From positions 1 through 64,000 of the forward strand of contig CAMWMF010000010.1 of assembly GCA_947175335.1 (NCBI GenBank): a stretch of DNA of 64,000 bases. Reading direction: 5' to 3'. The notes beneath the pieces were generated by a model. It was not told the origin of the DNA. It ran no database searches and was given only the letters and a program-made list of their open reading frames with translations. This document shows positions 1 through 7,992 of this stretch, one piece after another (within the stretch, counting starts at the first letter, position 1; every line of letters begins with the position of its first letter). This DNA is from an uncultured Clostridia bacterium. Lineage in GTDB: Bacteria; Bacillota; Clostridia; Christensenellales; Pumilibacteraceae. A program made the translations under genes and the position numbers.

Positions 1-60
1 CCCCCCCCCTCCCACCCCCCCCCCCCCCCCCCACCCACCCCACCCCCCGCCGGCGCCCCC
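1..60. other. Poly-C contig edge, likely artefact
   Basis: Almost every base is C, with scattered A, T and G that look like errors. The sequence becomes normal at 63, exactly where the second paralogue (from 2309) is preceded by a G10 tract. Reverse reads that lose signal in a difficult homopolymer yield G tails, which appear as C on this strand. I infer that the true sequence here is a promoter resembling 2289-2316 and that the contig broke at its G tract. Confidence 0.7.
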
Positions 61-103
61 CGTATATTATTCTATATACACACCATTTATTAGGAGTATT
101 AAA

Positions 104-2149
104 ATGAAAAAGAAACTTTTATCACTTATAGCCGTTTCGGCGGCATTGGCTACCGCAGGCAGCGTGCTTATTGCGTGTGGCGGCGGTGACAAGGGCAGCG
201 CAAAAACGGACGTCACCAAAGAGCAGTGGGTTGCGGCAATGGCTGTGGACAGCTTTGCAAGCAACTTTAAAGCGGAAGTGAAAAACGTAAACAAGGATGC
301 GACCGAATCGTATAATTTGACGTTTATTGCAGGTTCCGAGAAGTACGGCGATTATTCTATGACTATGGCAATGATGACCGGTGAAACTAAGACAGTAGAA
401 CAGTCTATGATTAGAAAGGTTGGCACCGAGCGCGATACTTTTTATAGTCTTTCTTCCCATTTTGACGAGGATGAGAATAAGTTTGTAGTAGGCGAGTGGA
501 AAATTGATGACGACAAGCATGTGGAATACACCGCCAAGACTTGGGAAGAGGGCGTATTAAGTAAAGTCGGGTTTAACTACATTGTCGCTTTGGCAAAAAA
601 TTACGATGATTTTGCCTACGGCGACGGCGCGTACAAGACCGATAAAAATATCGTGCTTAGTGAGGATATCGACGTCGGCGACGGTTATTCTACTGTATAC
701 AAGATGACAGCAAATAACATTACGCTAAAATTTGCCGATGGTAAGCTTGTTTATATAGAAATGGCTATGAAAAGCGAATCGGAATTTCAAAGCGACTACG
801 GGGAGCCTCAAAAGTACGAAGACGATAGCAACTGCACCATAAAAATATCCTACGGCACGCAAACGATAACCGCACCCGAAGTGCCCGAAAAGGATAAACA
901 TGCTGTTACTCAAAGCGAATGGGATAGTGCGATGTCCGTAGAGTCATTCTACAATGTAACAGTGAAGAGTACCGAAAAATACAACGGCGGGGAACGCGTC
1001 CATAATTTTAAATTCGATTATTCTAACAATGCTTATTATAGCCAATCGAGCAATGAGGAACGAATAACTACTTTCCATAAAGACGGCGTAGACGGCAAAG
1101 ATTACGAAAAAATTTCGGGTGAATGGCAAATGACCGCCGACGATGTTACATTAAGTATAGAAAGAAAAATCGAGAGAATGCTCGAAGAAGTGTTTTTGTG
1201 CGAATACGAGGATTTTTCTTACGATAACGGCGTGTATTACGGGGCTAATCTTCATTTTGCCGATTTAAGCTCCGATAATTTTGATATCACTGCGGAGTTT
1301 GAATACGGACGCCTTGTCGAATTCGAAATGACAAATAAAACCGATAATACTGCGATAAATTTTATTTTTTCCGATTACGACAGCACGACCATAGAAGTAC
1401 CCGACGTTGCTGATACAGATATAACAGGAGAGCAGTGGGCGGCGGCGCTTTCGCTTGGCAGCTTTGAAAGCAATTTCAAAGCGACCGTGCTTACCGTAAA
1501 CGAAAATGAAATGGCGCAACAAGAATACGTTTTTATTGCAGGCGCCAATAAGTACGGCGATTATTATATGTCCCGCACGCTTTCGTCGTTGACAGGCGAA
1601 AAGCGACGCGAAAGTCTTTATATAAGAATAGTCGGAACAGAGAAAGACGCCTATTATGACCGCACTTCCAGAATTGAGGAAGTAGAAAACGAGGACGGCG
1701 AATGGGTAGACGGTGATTGGAAAGAAGGCACCTGGACTGTTGCATACGAGGATCACAGAGAGTTTGGAGACGAGCAATGGATGCGAAATATGGATAATAT
1801 CGGCTTGTCGTACATATTCTTGTTTGCCGATAAATACGACAGCTTTGAATATGAAAACGGCGCCTATGTTTTAAAGGGAAACGAAGGTATTATCATTGAC
1901 GAAGGCTGTTCCGAGCCTGACTACGATTACTCGTATTCTTATACTATAACGGCTACCGGCATTGTCTTACAGTTTGTCGACGGCAAATTGGCTTCCGTGG
2001 AGCTGACGTTGACCGAGCATTTTGAAAGCACGGAAAACGGCGAAACCGAAACCAGCGATATTGTATTTACGGTGAACTATGAGCTTTCTTACGGTACGCA
2101 AAATATTGATGTACCCGAAGATGCCATACCGGACGGGGAAGACGAATAA
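104..2149 (+). CDS. Lipoprotein with three tandem homologous domains
   Basis: This 681-residue protein has a lipoprotein signal (MKKK start, hydrophobic stretch, lipobox LIAC with the modified Cys near residue 25), so it should sit on the outer face of the membrane. The mature part holds three related units, at about residues 38-265, 268-440 and 441-681. Each begins with a T/S-x-E/Q-W-x-x-A motif and closes with a YGTQ-x-I or similar strand; units 1 and 3 share KYGDY and VGTE motifs. The middle unit is shorter and more diverged. The start at 104 follows a TAGGAG site at 91-96. A one-unit paralogue follows at 2350. I recognise no named domain and do not assign a function; binding or surface structure are both possible. 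Confidence 0.85.
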   Translation: MKKKLLSLIAVSAALATAGSVLIACGGGDKGSAKTDVTKEQWVAAMAVDSFASNFKAEVKNVNKDATESYNLTFIAGSEKYGDYSMTMAMMTGETKTVEQSMIRKVGTERDTFYSLSSHFDEDENKFVVGEWKIDDDKHVEYTAKTWEEGVLSKVGFNYIVALAKNYDDFAYGDGAYKTDKNIVLSEDIDVGDGYSTVYKMTANNITLKFADGKLVYIEMAMKSESEFQSDYGEPQKYEDDSNCTIKISYGTQTITAPEVPEKDKHAVTQSEWDSAMSVESFYNVTVKSTEKYNGGERVHNFKFDYSNNAYYSQSSNEERITTFHKDGVDGKDYEKISGEWQMTADDVTLSIERKIERMLEEVFLCEYEDFSYDNGVYYGANLHFADLSSDNFDITAEFEYGRLVEFEMTNKTDNTAINFIFSDYDSTTIEVPDVADTDITGEQWAAALSLGSFESNFKATVLTVNENEMAQQEYVFIAGANKYGDYYMSRTLSSLTGEKRRESLYIRIVGTEKDAYYDRTSRIEEVENEDGEWVDGDWKEGTWTVAYEDHREFGDEQWMRNMDNIGLSYIFLFADKYDSFEYENGAYVLKGNEGIIIDEGCSEPDYDYSYSYTITATGIVLQFVDGKLASVELTLTEHFESTENGETETSDIVFTVNYELSYGTQNIDVPEDAIPDGEDE

Positions 2150-2172
2150 GTCTAATATAATGCAGAATTAAG

Positions 2173-2256
2173 AATAAGGTTGAGATGGTCTACGCTCAGC
2201 ATGACAAAAGTATTTCTCTTGTCATTCCGAGCAACGCGAACAATCTCAACCTTATT
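2173..2256. repeat. Dispersed palindromic repeat, copy 1
   Basis: A 14-bp arm AATAAGGTTGAGAT (2173-2186) pairs perfectly with 2243-2256, and an inner ATGACAA (2201-2207) pairs with TTGTCAT (2219-2225). Related copies lie at 15204-15308 and 39766-39870. It lies between the two lipoprotein genes and could act as a terminator-like hairpin, but it has no clean T tract. Confidence 0.75.
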
Positions 2257-2288
2257 TTACTTTTTCGCTATTGCCTATTACTTTTTAC

Positions 2289-2316
2289 TTGACAAGGCGG
2301 GGGGGGGGTATATTAT
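2289..2316 (+). promoter_or_regulatory. Promoter with G10 tract in the spacer
   Basis: TTGACA at 2289-2294 and TATTAT at 2311-2316 are 16 bp apart, and 2299-2308 inside the spacer is ten consecutive G. Slippage in such a tract would change spacer length and promoter strength, as is known for poly-G spacers of some bacterial surface-protein promoters. The region from 2309 is almost identical to 63-182. Confidence 0.6.
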
Positions 2317-2349
2317 TCTATATACACACCATTGATTAGGAGTATTAAA

Positions 2350-3177
2350 ATGAAAAAGAAACTTTTATCACTCATAGCCGTTTCGGCGGCATTGGCTACC
2401 GCGGGCAGCGCGCTTATTGCGTGCGGCGGCGACGACAAAGGTGACGCAAACGCGTCCGTTACCAAAGAGCAGTGGGCGGCGGCACTTTCGTTAAGTAGCT
2501 TTGGAAGCAATATAAATGCTACCGCAAAAGTCGTTAATGAAAAAGAAAATTTGTCGTTAGATTACGTTCTGCTTGTGGGATCTAAAAAGTACGGCGATTA
2601 TTCTATTACGCGTACCCGCTCGACGTTAGAGGGCGCAAAACAAGACGAGCGCACTCGCATAAGAATAGTAGGTACGGACAGGGAAGAACATTATACTCGT
2701 TATTCCGGACTTGCGGACGACGAAGGACAGGACGGCGAATGGGAAGTAGGAGAGTGGAGATTAGAGTACGACGACCTCAATACGTATGACGACGAGCAGT
2801 GGGAGAGCTGCATTGACGATACAGGCATTCAGTATATTTGTCTTTTTGCCGACAAATACGACAGCTTTGAATATAAAAACGGTGTTTATACCTACAATGG
2901 ACAGGGCATTGTTATCGACGAATACGCTTCCGAACCCGATCCCGATTATGATTACTCCTATTCCTCTACCATGACCGCCACCGACATTGTCGTAAAATTT
3001 GCCGACGGCAAATTGGTTTACGCAGATTTGGTAATAAAAGATCATTCCGAACGTACGGAAGGCGGCGAAACCGAAATCGAAGATTTAACCTTTAAATTCA
3101 CCATTAAAGCATCATACGGCGCGCAAACGATAACCGCTCCCGAAGGTGCCGTGGAATGGACGCCTCCCATGGACTAA
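2350..3177 (+). CDS. Lipoprotein, single-domain paralogue
   Basis: This 275-residue lipoprotein has the same signal peptide and LIAC lipobox as the gene at 104. Its one mature domain is closest to the third unit of that protein, sharing EQWAAALSL, KYGDY, the R-I-V-G-T stretch and the acidic, tyrosine-rich segment near DYDYSYS. The start at ATG 2350 is chosen because TAGGAG (2336-2341) stands before it; an upstream TTG at 2332 lies inside that ribosome site. Function is unknown. The near-identical 5' regions point to a recent duplication, or gene conversion, of the leader and signal peptide. Confidence 0.85.
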   Translation: MKKKLLSLIAVSAALATAGSALIACGGDDKGDANASVTKEQWAAALSLSSFGSNINATAKVVNEKENLSLDYVLLVGSKKYGDYSITRTRSTLEGAKQDERTRIRIVGTDREEHYTRYSGLADDEGQDGEWEVGEWRLEYDDLNTYDDEQWESCIDDTGIQYICLFADKYDSFEYKNGVYTYNGQGIVIDEYASEPDPDYDYSYSSTMTATDIVVKFADGKLVYADLVIKDHSERTEGGETEIEDLTFKFTIKASYGAQTITAPEGAVEWTPPMD

Positions 3178-3193
3178 TAGTTTTATAAAATCG

Positions 3194-3229
3194 ATTCCGC
3201 ACTCATTAAAACGAGTGCGGAATTTTTTT
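3194..3229 (+). terminator. Rho-independent terminator
   Basis: An 11-bp stem ATTCCGCACTC / GAGTGCGGAAT (3194-3204 and 3213-3223) is followed by a T tract. It ends the lipoprotein unit before the iron operon. Confidence 0.9.
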
Positions 3230-3250
3230 GTGATTTTTATCGTTTTTTGC

Positions 3251-3279
3251 TTGACAAAGCTAATCGGCGGTAATATAAT
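3251..3279 (+). promoter_or_regulatory. Promoter of the feo operon
   Basis: TTGACA (3251-3256) and TATAAT (3274-3279) are separated by 17 bp, a full consensus sigma-A promoter. The predicted start of transcription is near 3286, just before the repeated leader motif at 3298. Confidence 0.85.
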
Positions 3280-3297
3280 AAGCTTAGTAGTTGCACA

Positions 3298-3325
3298 TTG
3301 CTAACCAAAGTTGCATACTGCGAAC
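3298..3325 (+). promoter_or_regulatory. Repeated leader motif before first feoA
   Basis: The 14-mer TTGCTAACCAAAGT, then eight variable bases, then GCGAAC ends 37 nt before the feoA start. The same pattern with the same spacing lies at 3650-3677 before the second feoA. CTAACCAAA resembles one half of a DtxR/IdeR-type iron box, but no good second half is visible. It may be an operator or simply leader sequence kept after duplication. Confidence 0.4.
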
Positions 3326-3362
3326 ACACAAACATATACATAGTAAAAAGGAGAGTACATAT

Positions 3363-3593
3363 ATGCCGTTAGCGCAAGCCCAAGCGGGCGAAACAATGTT
3401 GGTTATACGAGTTGCCGCCGATCCCAAGCTTCGCAAGCATTTGGAAAATTTGGGTATTATGACGGGCGCCGAGCTTACGCCACTGTCGCAAAAGGACGGC
3501 AATATGATTGTGCGCGTTCACGATTCGCGCATTGCCATAAACAAGGAATTGGCGCAAAATATAATTGTAGGTAGACGCCCGAGCTTTGCTTAA
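3363..3593 (+). CDS. feoA: FeoA-family protein, first copy
   Basis: This 76-residue protein is a single FeoA (SH3-like) domain, with the family features of an N-terminal hydrophobic strand, the L-x-x-LG-I-M-x-G-A-x-L turn and a C-terminal A-x-x-I-x-V strand. FeoA proteins are small cytosolic partners that support the FeoB ferrous-iron permease. The start at ATG 3363 follows AGGAGAG (from 3350); longer starts lack a ribosome site. It is first in the operon feoA-feoA-feoB-small Cys protein. Two tandem feoA genes are common in Clostridia. Confidence 0.9.
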   Translation: MPLAQAQAGETMLVIRVAADPKLRKHLENLGIMTGAELTPLSQKDGNMIVRVHDSRIAINKELAQNIIVGRRPSFA

Positions 3594-3649
3594 TAAGCGC
3601 TTTTGGCGTGTCGCAAAACGGGCGTTATTTTTTGCCGTATGGTTCGCGT

Positions 3650-3677
3650 TTGCTAACCAAAGTACGCCAAAGCGAAC
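3650..3677 (+). promoter_or_regulatory. Repeated leader motif before second feoA
   Basis: This is the second copy of TTGCTAACCAAAGT-N8-GCGAAC, ending 36 nt before ATG 3714. A weak TGGTT/AACCA inverted repeat overlaps it. See the entry at 3298. Confidence 0.4.
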
Positions 3678-3713
3678 TTAAAATTATTCACCGAAAAAAT
3701 GAAAGGAGATATT

Positions 3714-3944
3714 ATGGAAAAAAAGTTATCTGAATTTAATATCGGCGACGAGGGTGTCGTTAAGTCGGTAGGCGGCGAGGGTAGGATTCGCCGCAGGCTG
3801 TTCGATATGGGCATTACGCCGACTGCGAAAATCGTTATGCGCAAGCTTGCGCCGCTCGGCGACCCTATGGAAGTGACGGTGCGCGGATATGAGCTTACGC
3901 TTCGCAAGACCGAAGCAGATTGCGTGGTGATGGAAACTGAATAA
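3714..3944 (+). CDS. feoA: FeoA-family protein, second copy
   Basis: This 76-residue FeoA domain has the typical G-D-x-G-x-V start, a basic R-R-R-L-F-D-M-G-I turn and a final strand with V-x-V-x-G-Y-E-L-x-L-R. It is closer to the canonical FeoA pattern than the first copy. The start at ATG 3714 follows AAAGGAG (3702-3708); the ATG at 3699 overlaps that site and is less likely. It should act with FeoB encoded 142 nt downstream. Confidence 0.92.
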   Translation: MEKKLSEFNIGDEGVVKSVGGEGRIRRRLFDMGITPTAKIVMRKLAPLGDPMEVTVRGYELTLRKTEADCVVMETE

Positions 3945-4068
3945 ATTCGGAATGCGGAATTATGAATTAGGAATTGACGGACTGCGCTTCGCGCCCTTAT
4001 TGGAGGGATATGTTTTTTTGCTATAATTCCGAATTCCGAATTCCGAATTCATAATTTAAATTTAATAC
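3945..4068. repeat. Dispersed GAATTC-type and GACGGACTGCG repeats
   Basis: The gap between feoA and feoB holds tandem forms of ATTCCGAATTC on both strands and a small hairpin element GACGGACTGC-GCTTCGC-GCCCT. Related GAATTC-type sequence recurs near 8685, 15172, 48137 and 48833, and the GACGGACTGC element near 29829. Confidence 0.7.
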
Positions 4069-4086
4069 AATAAAGGAGCTAATTGC

Positions 4087-6375
4087 ATGAAGATAGCACT
4101 GATAGGAAATCCCAACTGCGGAAAGACAACGCTGTTTAACAAGCTGACGGGCAGTACCGCGCATGTAGGCAACTGGCCGGGGGTTACGGTGGAAAAGCGC
4201 GAGGGCTTGTATAAGGGCTTGAAAAAGCGCACTGCGGAGAAAATCGAAATAGTCGACCTACCCGGTATATACTCGCTTTCGCCGTACACGCCCGAGGAAG
4301 TCGTGTCGCGCAACTTTATGATAGACGAGCACCCCGACCTTGTCATCAACATTGTGGACGCCACCAACCTTGAACGCAATCTGTACTTGACAACGCAGGT
4401 ATTGGAAGCGGACGTGCCTGTAATGGTCGCGCTCAACATGATGGATATGGTGGAAAAGTCGGGCGATAGGATTGACGTAGCCCTTTTGGAGCAGAACTTG
4501 GGCGTGCCCGTAATGCCGATAAGCGCGTTAAAGGGTACCGGCGTTGACAAGATGATGGAACGCGCCATAGCGGACTGCAAGCCGCGCAAGGGCGTTACCG
4601 TAATAGGCGACGCGCTCAAAGCCGAGGTTGCAGCTACGCTCGATTTTTACGAGTCCGCCGAAGTGTCGTCGCCGTTGTTTCACGCCGTAAAGCTGCTGGA
4701 AAACGACGAGATAGAATTGGAGCGTAAGGGCGCAAAGGAATTGCTGGAAAAAATATCGTCCGACAAGGACTTGGAAGCCGCCGTTGTTGACGAGCGGTAC
4801 AAGCATATCGTGACCCGCCTTGCAGTCGCAAAAGTAAAGGGTAAGCGCGACAATATGACTAAATCGGACAAGATAGACAAGGTGCTTACGCACAGGGTGT
4901 GGGCGTTGCCTATTTTCGCCGTCATACTCTTTGCCATATTTCACGTTACCTTTTCCGAAGACTTTTTGTACATAGGCGCTTGGGCCGGTTTGGGCGAGGG
5001 CTTGCCCGCGCTTTCCGACCTCGGACTTTCGGAAGGCATGGAAACCTTTGTCGGCATATTCTACGACGGCGCGGTATTCTCTCCTGGTGTGATATTGCAA
5101 AAAGCGTTTGAAGCGTTGTTCGATTTGATTACCGACGGCATTGGCGGCGCGATAACTACCGAGTGGCTTTCCGGCTTGGTTGCCGAAGGCGTTTTAGGCG
5201 GACTGTTTGCCGTGCTCGGCTTTTTGCCGCAAATCCTTATGCTGTTTATGTGGTTCTCTATTTTGGAGGACAGCGGATACATGGCGCGCGTCGCGTTCGT
5301 GCTGGATAGAATATTCCGTCGGTTCGGGCTTTCGGGCAGATCGTTCATGCCGATGATAATGGGCTTTGGGTGCAGCGTTCCCGCTATGATAAACACTCGT
5401 ACGCTCGCCGATGAAAACGAGCGCACCGCGACGATAAGAGTTATACCGTTCTTTTCGTGTGGGGCAAAGCTGCCCATACTCTCCGCGATAGCGGGCGGCA
5501 TTTGCACGTTCTTCGGCGTGGGCAATGCCGACCTAATAACATACGGTATGTATGCGCTGGGCGTTTGCGCCGCGGTAGTGTGCGTGCTGCTTATGCGTAA
5601 CACCACGATGAAGGGGGATATACCGCCGTTCATTATGGAGCTGCCCGCATACCACCGTCCGCAGTTCAAAAATTTGATGCTGCACTTGTGGGACAAAACT
5701 AAGCATTTCGTAAAAAAGGCGTTTACGATAATCTTCGCCTCAACCGTAATTATTTGGTTGTTCTCGCACCTTAACTGGTCTTGGCACTATTTGACCGACG
5801 AGCAAATGAACGATTCCATATTGGCGTCGATTGGTAAGTTTATACAGCCTATATTCACGCCGCTCGGCTTCGGTTCGCAGTTGAATGTGTACGGCTGGGT
5901 GTTCGCGGTTGCGGCGCTCACGGGGCTTATCGCCAAGGAAAACGTTATCGCTACGTTCGGCACGTTGGGCGCATGCTTGATTGCAATGGGCGCAAACGTG
6001 GGCGGCGTTACGGGCGCGGAACTGCTCGGCGACGAAGAGGGTATAATATCGTCCGTCGCAATGATAACGGCTACGGGAATTTCCATACCCGCGCTCATAT
6101 CGTTTATAGCGTTCAATATGCTTACGATACCGTGCTTTGCGGCGTGCGCCACGGCAAAAGGCGAGCTTAAAAAAGGCACGTTCAAGTGGACTTTGCTGTT
6201 TTGGGTAGCGTCCAGCTACGTAACAAGCGCGGCTGTGTACACCATCGGCGCGTGGTGGTGGACGTTGTTCATTTGGCTGGCGGCTGTGGCCGGGGTCGTA
6301 ACGCTTATAGTGCTTAACAACAAAGGCAAACTGAAATTGCGTAGGCACAAAACAGAACAAGCGGAGGCGATATAA
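4087..6375 (+). CDS. feoB: Ferrous iron transport protein B
   Basis: This 762-residue protein is the Fe(II) permease. An N-terminal GTPase domain carries the P-loop GNPNCGKTT (residues 7-15), the switch DLPG (57-60) and the base-recognition segment LNMMD near 117, where canonical FeoB has NxxD. A helical linker follows, then about eight or more membrane segments from residue 280 on, with the Gate motifs around MIMGFGCSVPA and PFFSCGAKLP. Both Gate segments contain the conserved Cys. Length matches Clostridial FeoB. The start is ATG 4087 after AAGGAG. It overlaps the next gene by one base (TAATG), which indicates translational coupling. Confidence 0.97.
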   Translation: MKIALIGNPNCGKTTLFNKLTGSTAHVGNWPGVTVEKREGLYKGLKKRTAEKIEIVDLPGIYSLSPYTPEEVVSRNFMIDEHPDLVINIVDATNLERNLYLTTQVLEADVPVMVALNMMDMVEKSGDRIDVALLEQNLGVPVMPISALKGTGVDKMMERAIADCKPRKGVTVIGDALKAEVAATLDFYESAEVSSPLFHAVKLLENDEIELERKGAKELLEKISSDKDLEAAVVDERYKHIVTRLAVAKVKGKRDNMTKSDKIDKVLTHRVWALPIFAVILFAIFHVTFSEDFLYIGAWAGLGEGLPALSDLGLSEGMETFVGIFYDGAVFSPGVILQKAFEALFDLITDGIGGAITTEWLSGLVAEGVLGGLFAVLGFLPQILMLFMWFSILEDSGYMARVAFVLDRIFRRFGLSGRSFMPMIMGFGCSVPAMINTRTLADENERTATIRVIPFFSCGAKLPILSAIAGGICTFFGVGNADLITYGMYALGVCAAVVCVLLMRNTTMKGDIPPFIMELPAYHRPQFKNLMLHLWDKTKHFVKKAFTIIFASTVIIWLFSHLNWSWHYLTDEQMNDSILASIGKFIQPIFTPLGFGSQLNVYGWVFAVAALTGLIAKENVIATFGTLGACLIAMGANVGGVTGAELLGDEEGIISSVAMITATGISIPALISFIAFNMLTIPCFAACATAKGELKKGTFKWTLLFWVASSYVTSAAVYTIGAWWWTLFIWLAAVAGVVTLIVLNNKGKLKLRRHKTEQAEAI

Positions 6376-6608
6376 TGAACGCCGCGGAAATAATTTTACT
6401 CGTAGTTATGTGCTTGGCGTTCGCCGCCGCGCTCGGCGTAATCATTTACAACGTAGTCAAAGGCAAATCGTGCTGCGGCGATTGCGACGGCTGTTTGGGC
6501 TGCAAGAGCAAAGCGAAAACGACCGAGAGTAAATGCGACGGACATTGTTCGCATTGCTTGGCGCATATGCAAGGCGCGCAAGCTGCGGACGACAAAGAAA
6601 ATAATTAG
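6375..6608 (+). CDS. FeoB-associated Cys-rich membrane protein
   Basis: This 77-residue protein has one N-terminal membrane helix (about residues 5-27) and a short cytoplasmic tail containing CC, CxxC and HCSHC clusters (eight or so Cys plus His). Such small proteins often follow feoB in Firmicutes and are thought to assist or regulate FeoB, perhaps by binding metal, though the mechanism is not settled. Its start overlaps the feoB stop codon by one base. Confidence 0.85.
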   Translation: MNAAEIILLVVMCLAFAAALGVIIYNVVKGKSCCGDCDGCLGCKSKAKTTESKCDGHCSHCLAHMQGAQAADDKENN

Positions 6609-6621
6609 TTTTACAAAACTA

Positions 6622-6650
6622 TTGACAAAAAGTAAAAATTATTGTATTAT
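6622..6650 (+). promoter_or_regulatory. Promoter before zinc-ribbon gene
   Basis: TTGACA (6622-6627) and TATTAT (6645-6650) are 17 bp apart. The leader from about 6657 to 6743 contains no riboswitch class I recognise. Confidence 0.8.
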
Positions 6651-6743
6651 ACTTTTACAAGTTTTAAAATCTGCCGCCACAGCGAATGGTTCCTTTTGTT
6701 GCCCGTCATGTTTTGAAAGTTGAATACTAAAAGGAGTACCATT

Positions 6744-6920
6744 ATGACCGATAAGACGTTGACTTGCAGGGATTGCGGTAAGGAGTTTGTTTTCACCGCG
6801 GGTGAGCAAGAGTTCTATGCCGAAAAGGGTTTTGAGCATGAGCCGACCCGTTGCCCCGAATGCCGCAAGGCAAACAAGGCAAAGCGCGCCGCTATGCGCA
6901 ACAACCGCAGACAAGACTAA
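6744..6920 (+). CDS. Small zinc-ribbon protein
   Basis: This 58-residue protein carries two CxxC knuckles, CRDCGKEF near residue 8 and CPEC near 41, with an FTAGEQEFY segment between them and a basic tail. The pattern matches the small zinc-binding proteins of Firmicutes that are often annotated as zinc-ribbon domain proteins; a biochemical role is not known. The start at ATG 6744 follows AAGGAG (6731-6736). It is a one-gene unit with its own promoter and terminator. Confidence 0.85.
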   Translation: MTDKTLTCRDCGKEFVFTAGEQEFYAEKGFEHEPTRCPECRKANKAKRAAMRNNRRQD

Positions 6921-6934
6921 TTTGTATGTTTACT

Positions 6935-6967
6935 TAGAAGCCTATCGTTTTGATAGGCTTCTATTTT
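6935..6967 (+). terminator. Rho-independent terminator
   Basis: A 12-bp stem TAGAAGCCTATC / GATAGGCTTCTA (6935-6946 and 6952-6963) with a GTTTT loop is followed by TTTTG. Confidence 0.9.
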
Positions 6968-6979
6968 GATTAAAAATAC

Positions 6980-7008
6980 TTGAAAATATGATATGGGTGT
7001 GATATAAT
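6980..7008 (+). promoter_or_regulatory. Promoter of flavodoxin-like gene
   Basis: TTGAAA (6980-6985) and TATAAT (7003-7008) are 17 bp apart, placing transcription start near 7015 and leaving a leader of only about 17 nt. Confidence 0.8.
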
Positions 7009-7031
7009 ACTTGCACAAGGTAGGGTATAAC

Positions 7032-7694
7032 ATGAAAGGTAAGCTGCTTATAATATTCAAATCCAATCACGGTTACACAAGGCGGTACGTGGAAATACTG
7101 GGCAATGCGCTCGGTTGCGACGCCGTGCCTGCGGACAAGTTTCGCGGCGACATGCTTACAGGCTACGACAAGATACTGTTTATCGGGTCGGTGCGCAGCA
7201 GTCGCATAAACGGCTTTAACAAGATAGCCGATTACTTGGATATCGTCTACAAAAAGCTGGTTGTGTGCGGCGTTGGCATGCTCCCGCAAAACGAGGAAAG
7301 AGCCGACCGTATAAAGGAAGCAACCGTGTCAGTGGCGTACGAAAAGTTTATACCCGTGTTCTACACGCAGGGCGGCTTCGACATGGCGGAGCTTTCGCGC
7401 ACCGAACGCATGGGCATTAATATGATGATACGCCAAATAAAAACGGCCAGCCTTATCAGCGAGGACGAAACGTTTATACTAAACGCAGCGGTCACGCCAA
7501 TTGACGAGGTTAAGCAGGCGAACATCCAGCCGCTTATAGACTACCTCGACGGCAAGACAGTGGACGAAAATCTGTACAGCCCGCCCGAAATAACCGACGA
7601 GCAAGAGGAAAAGCAGTTCTTCGAGGAAATGGAAAACGCATCCAAAGCACCCGAAAACAAAGCTCGCGCTTTAAAGAAAAAGCTTAAAAAGTAA
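7032..7694 (+). CDS. Flavodoxin-domain protein
   Basis: This 220-residue soluble protein begins with a flavodoxin-like strand and phosphate loop (IIFKSNHGYTRRYVE, residues about 7-21), followed by an FIGSVRSSRINGF segment and a VVCGVGM strand, as in the flavodoxin-fold family that includes protoporphyrinogen oxidase HemG. It probably binds FMN and transfers electrons; its partner is unknown. The C-terminal 60 residues are charged and probably flexible. The start at ATG 7032 is preferred to a TTG at 7011, which falls before the predicted transcript start. Confidence 0.75.
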   Translation: MKGKLLIIFKSNHGYTRRYVEILGNALGCDAVPADKFRGDMLTGYDKILFIGSVRSSRINGFNKIADYLDIVYKKLVVCGVGMLPQNEERADRIKEATVSVAYEKFIPVFYTQGGFDMAELSRTERMGINMMIRQIKTASLISEDETFILNAAVTPIDEVKQANIQPLIDYLDGKTVDENLYSPPEITDEQEEKQFFEEMENASKAPENKARALKKKLKK

Positions 7695-7715
7695 ATAGTA
7701 TCAATAAACAAATCA

Positions 7716-7934
7716 CCACACTATATTTTGTAAATGAAATATAGTGTGGATTTTTTATATGCAAGTAAGCGAGTGATATTGTTTGCAAAGCAAACAGTGA
7801 TATTTTGCTATCGCAAAGTGATATTATATTTGCCGTAACTTCGCCAAAGGCGAAATATAACGCTTTGCATATCACTTGCCGCATTTGCGGCAAATATAAC
7901 TGCGGTGTATGCGTAAATCGCATACACCGCAATC
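7716..7934 (+). repeat. Structured multi-hairpin repeat, copy 1
   Basis: The element opens with a 13-bp terminator-like hairpin (7716-7728 with 7737-7749, then T6). Three direct GTGATAT heptamers (7773, 7797, 7818) and one inverted ATATCAC (7869) follow, interleaved with hairpins at 7781-7795, 7804-7817, 7840-7854, 7876-7893 and 7901-7931; the last has a 13-bp perfect stem. A second copy lies at 20652-20873. The stems are conserved and the first stem shows compensating changes between copies. No open reading frame fits it. It could be a small non-autonomous mobile element or a structured RNA. Confidence 0.75.
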
Positions 7935-7992
7935 GGGCGGCATTTTTGTTTGAAAAATTTTAAACTTTTTATAACAAATATATACAAAATGT

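Noticed and set aside
7716-7934. CRISPR array
   Set aside because: The repeated GTGATAT words are short and the intervals differ in length and form hairpins; no repeat-spacer regularity and no cas genes.
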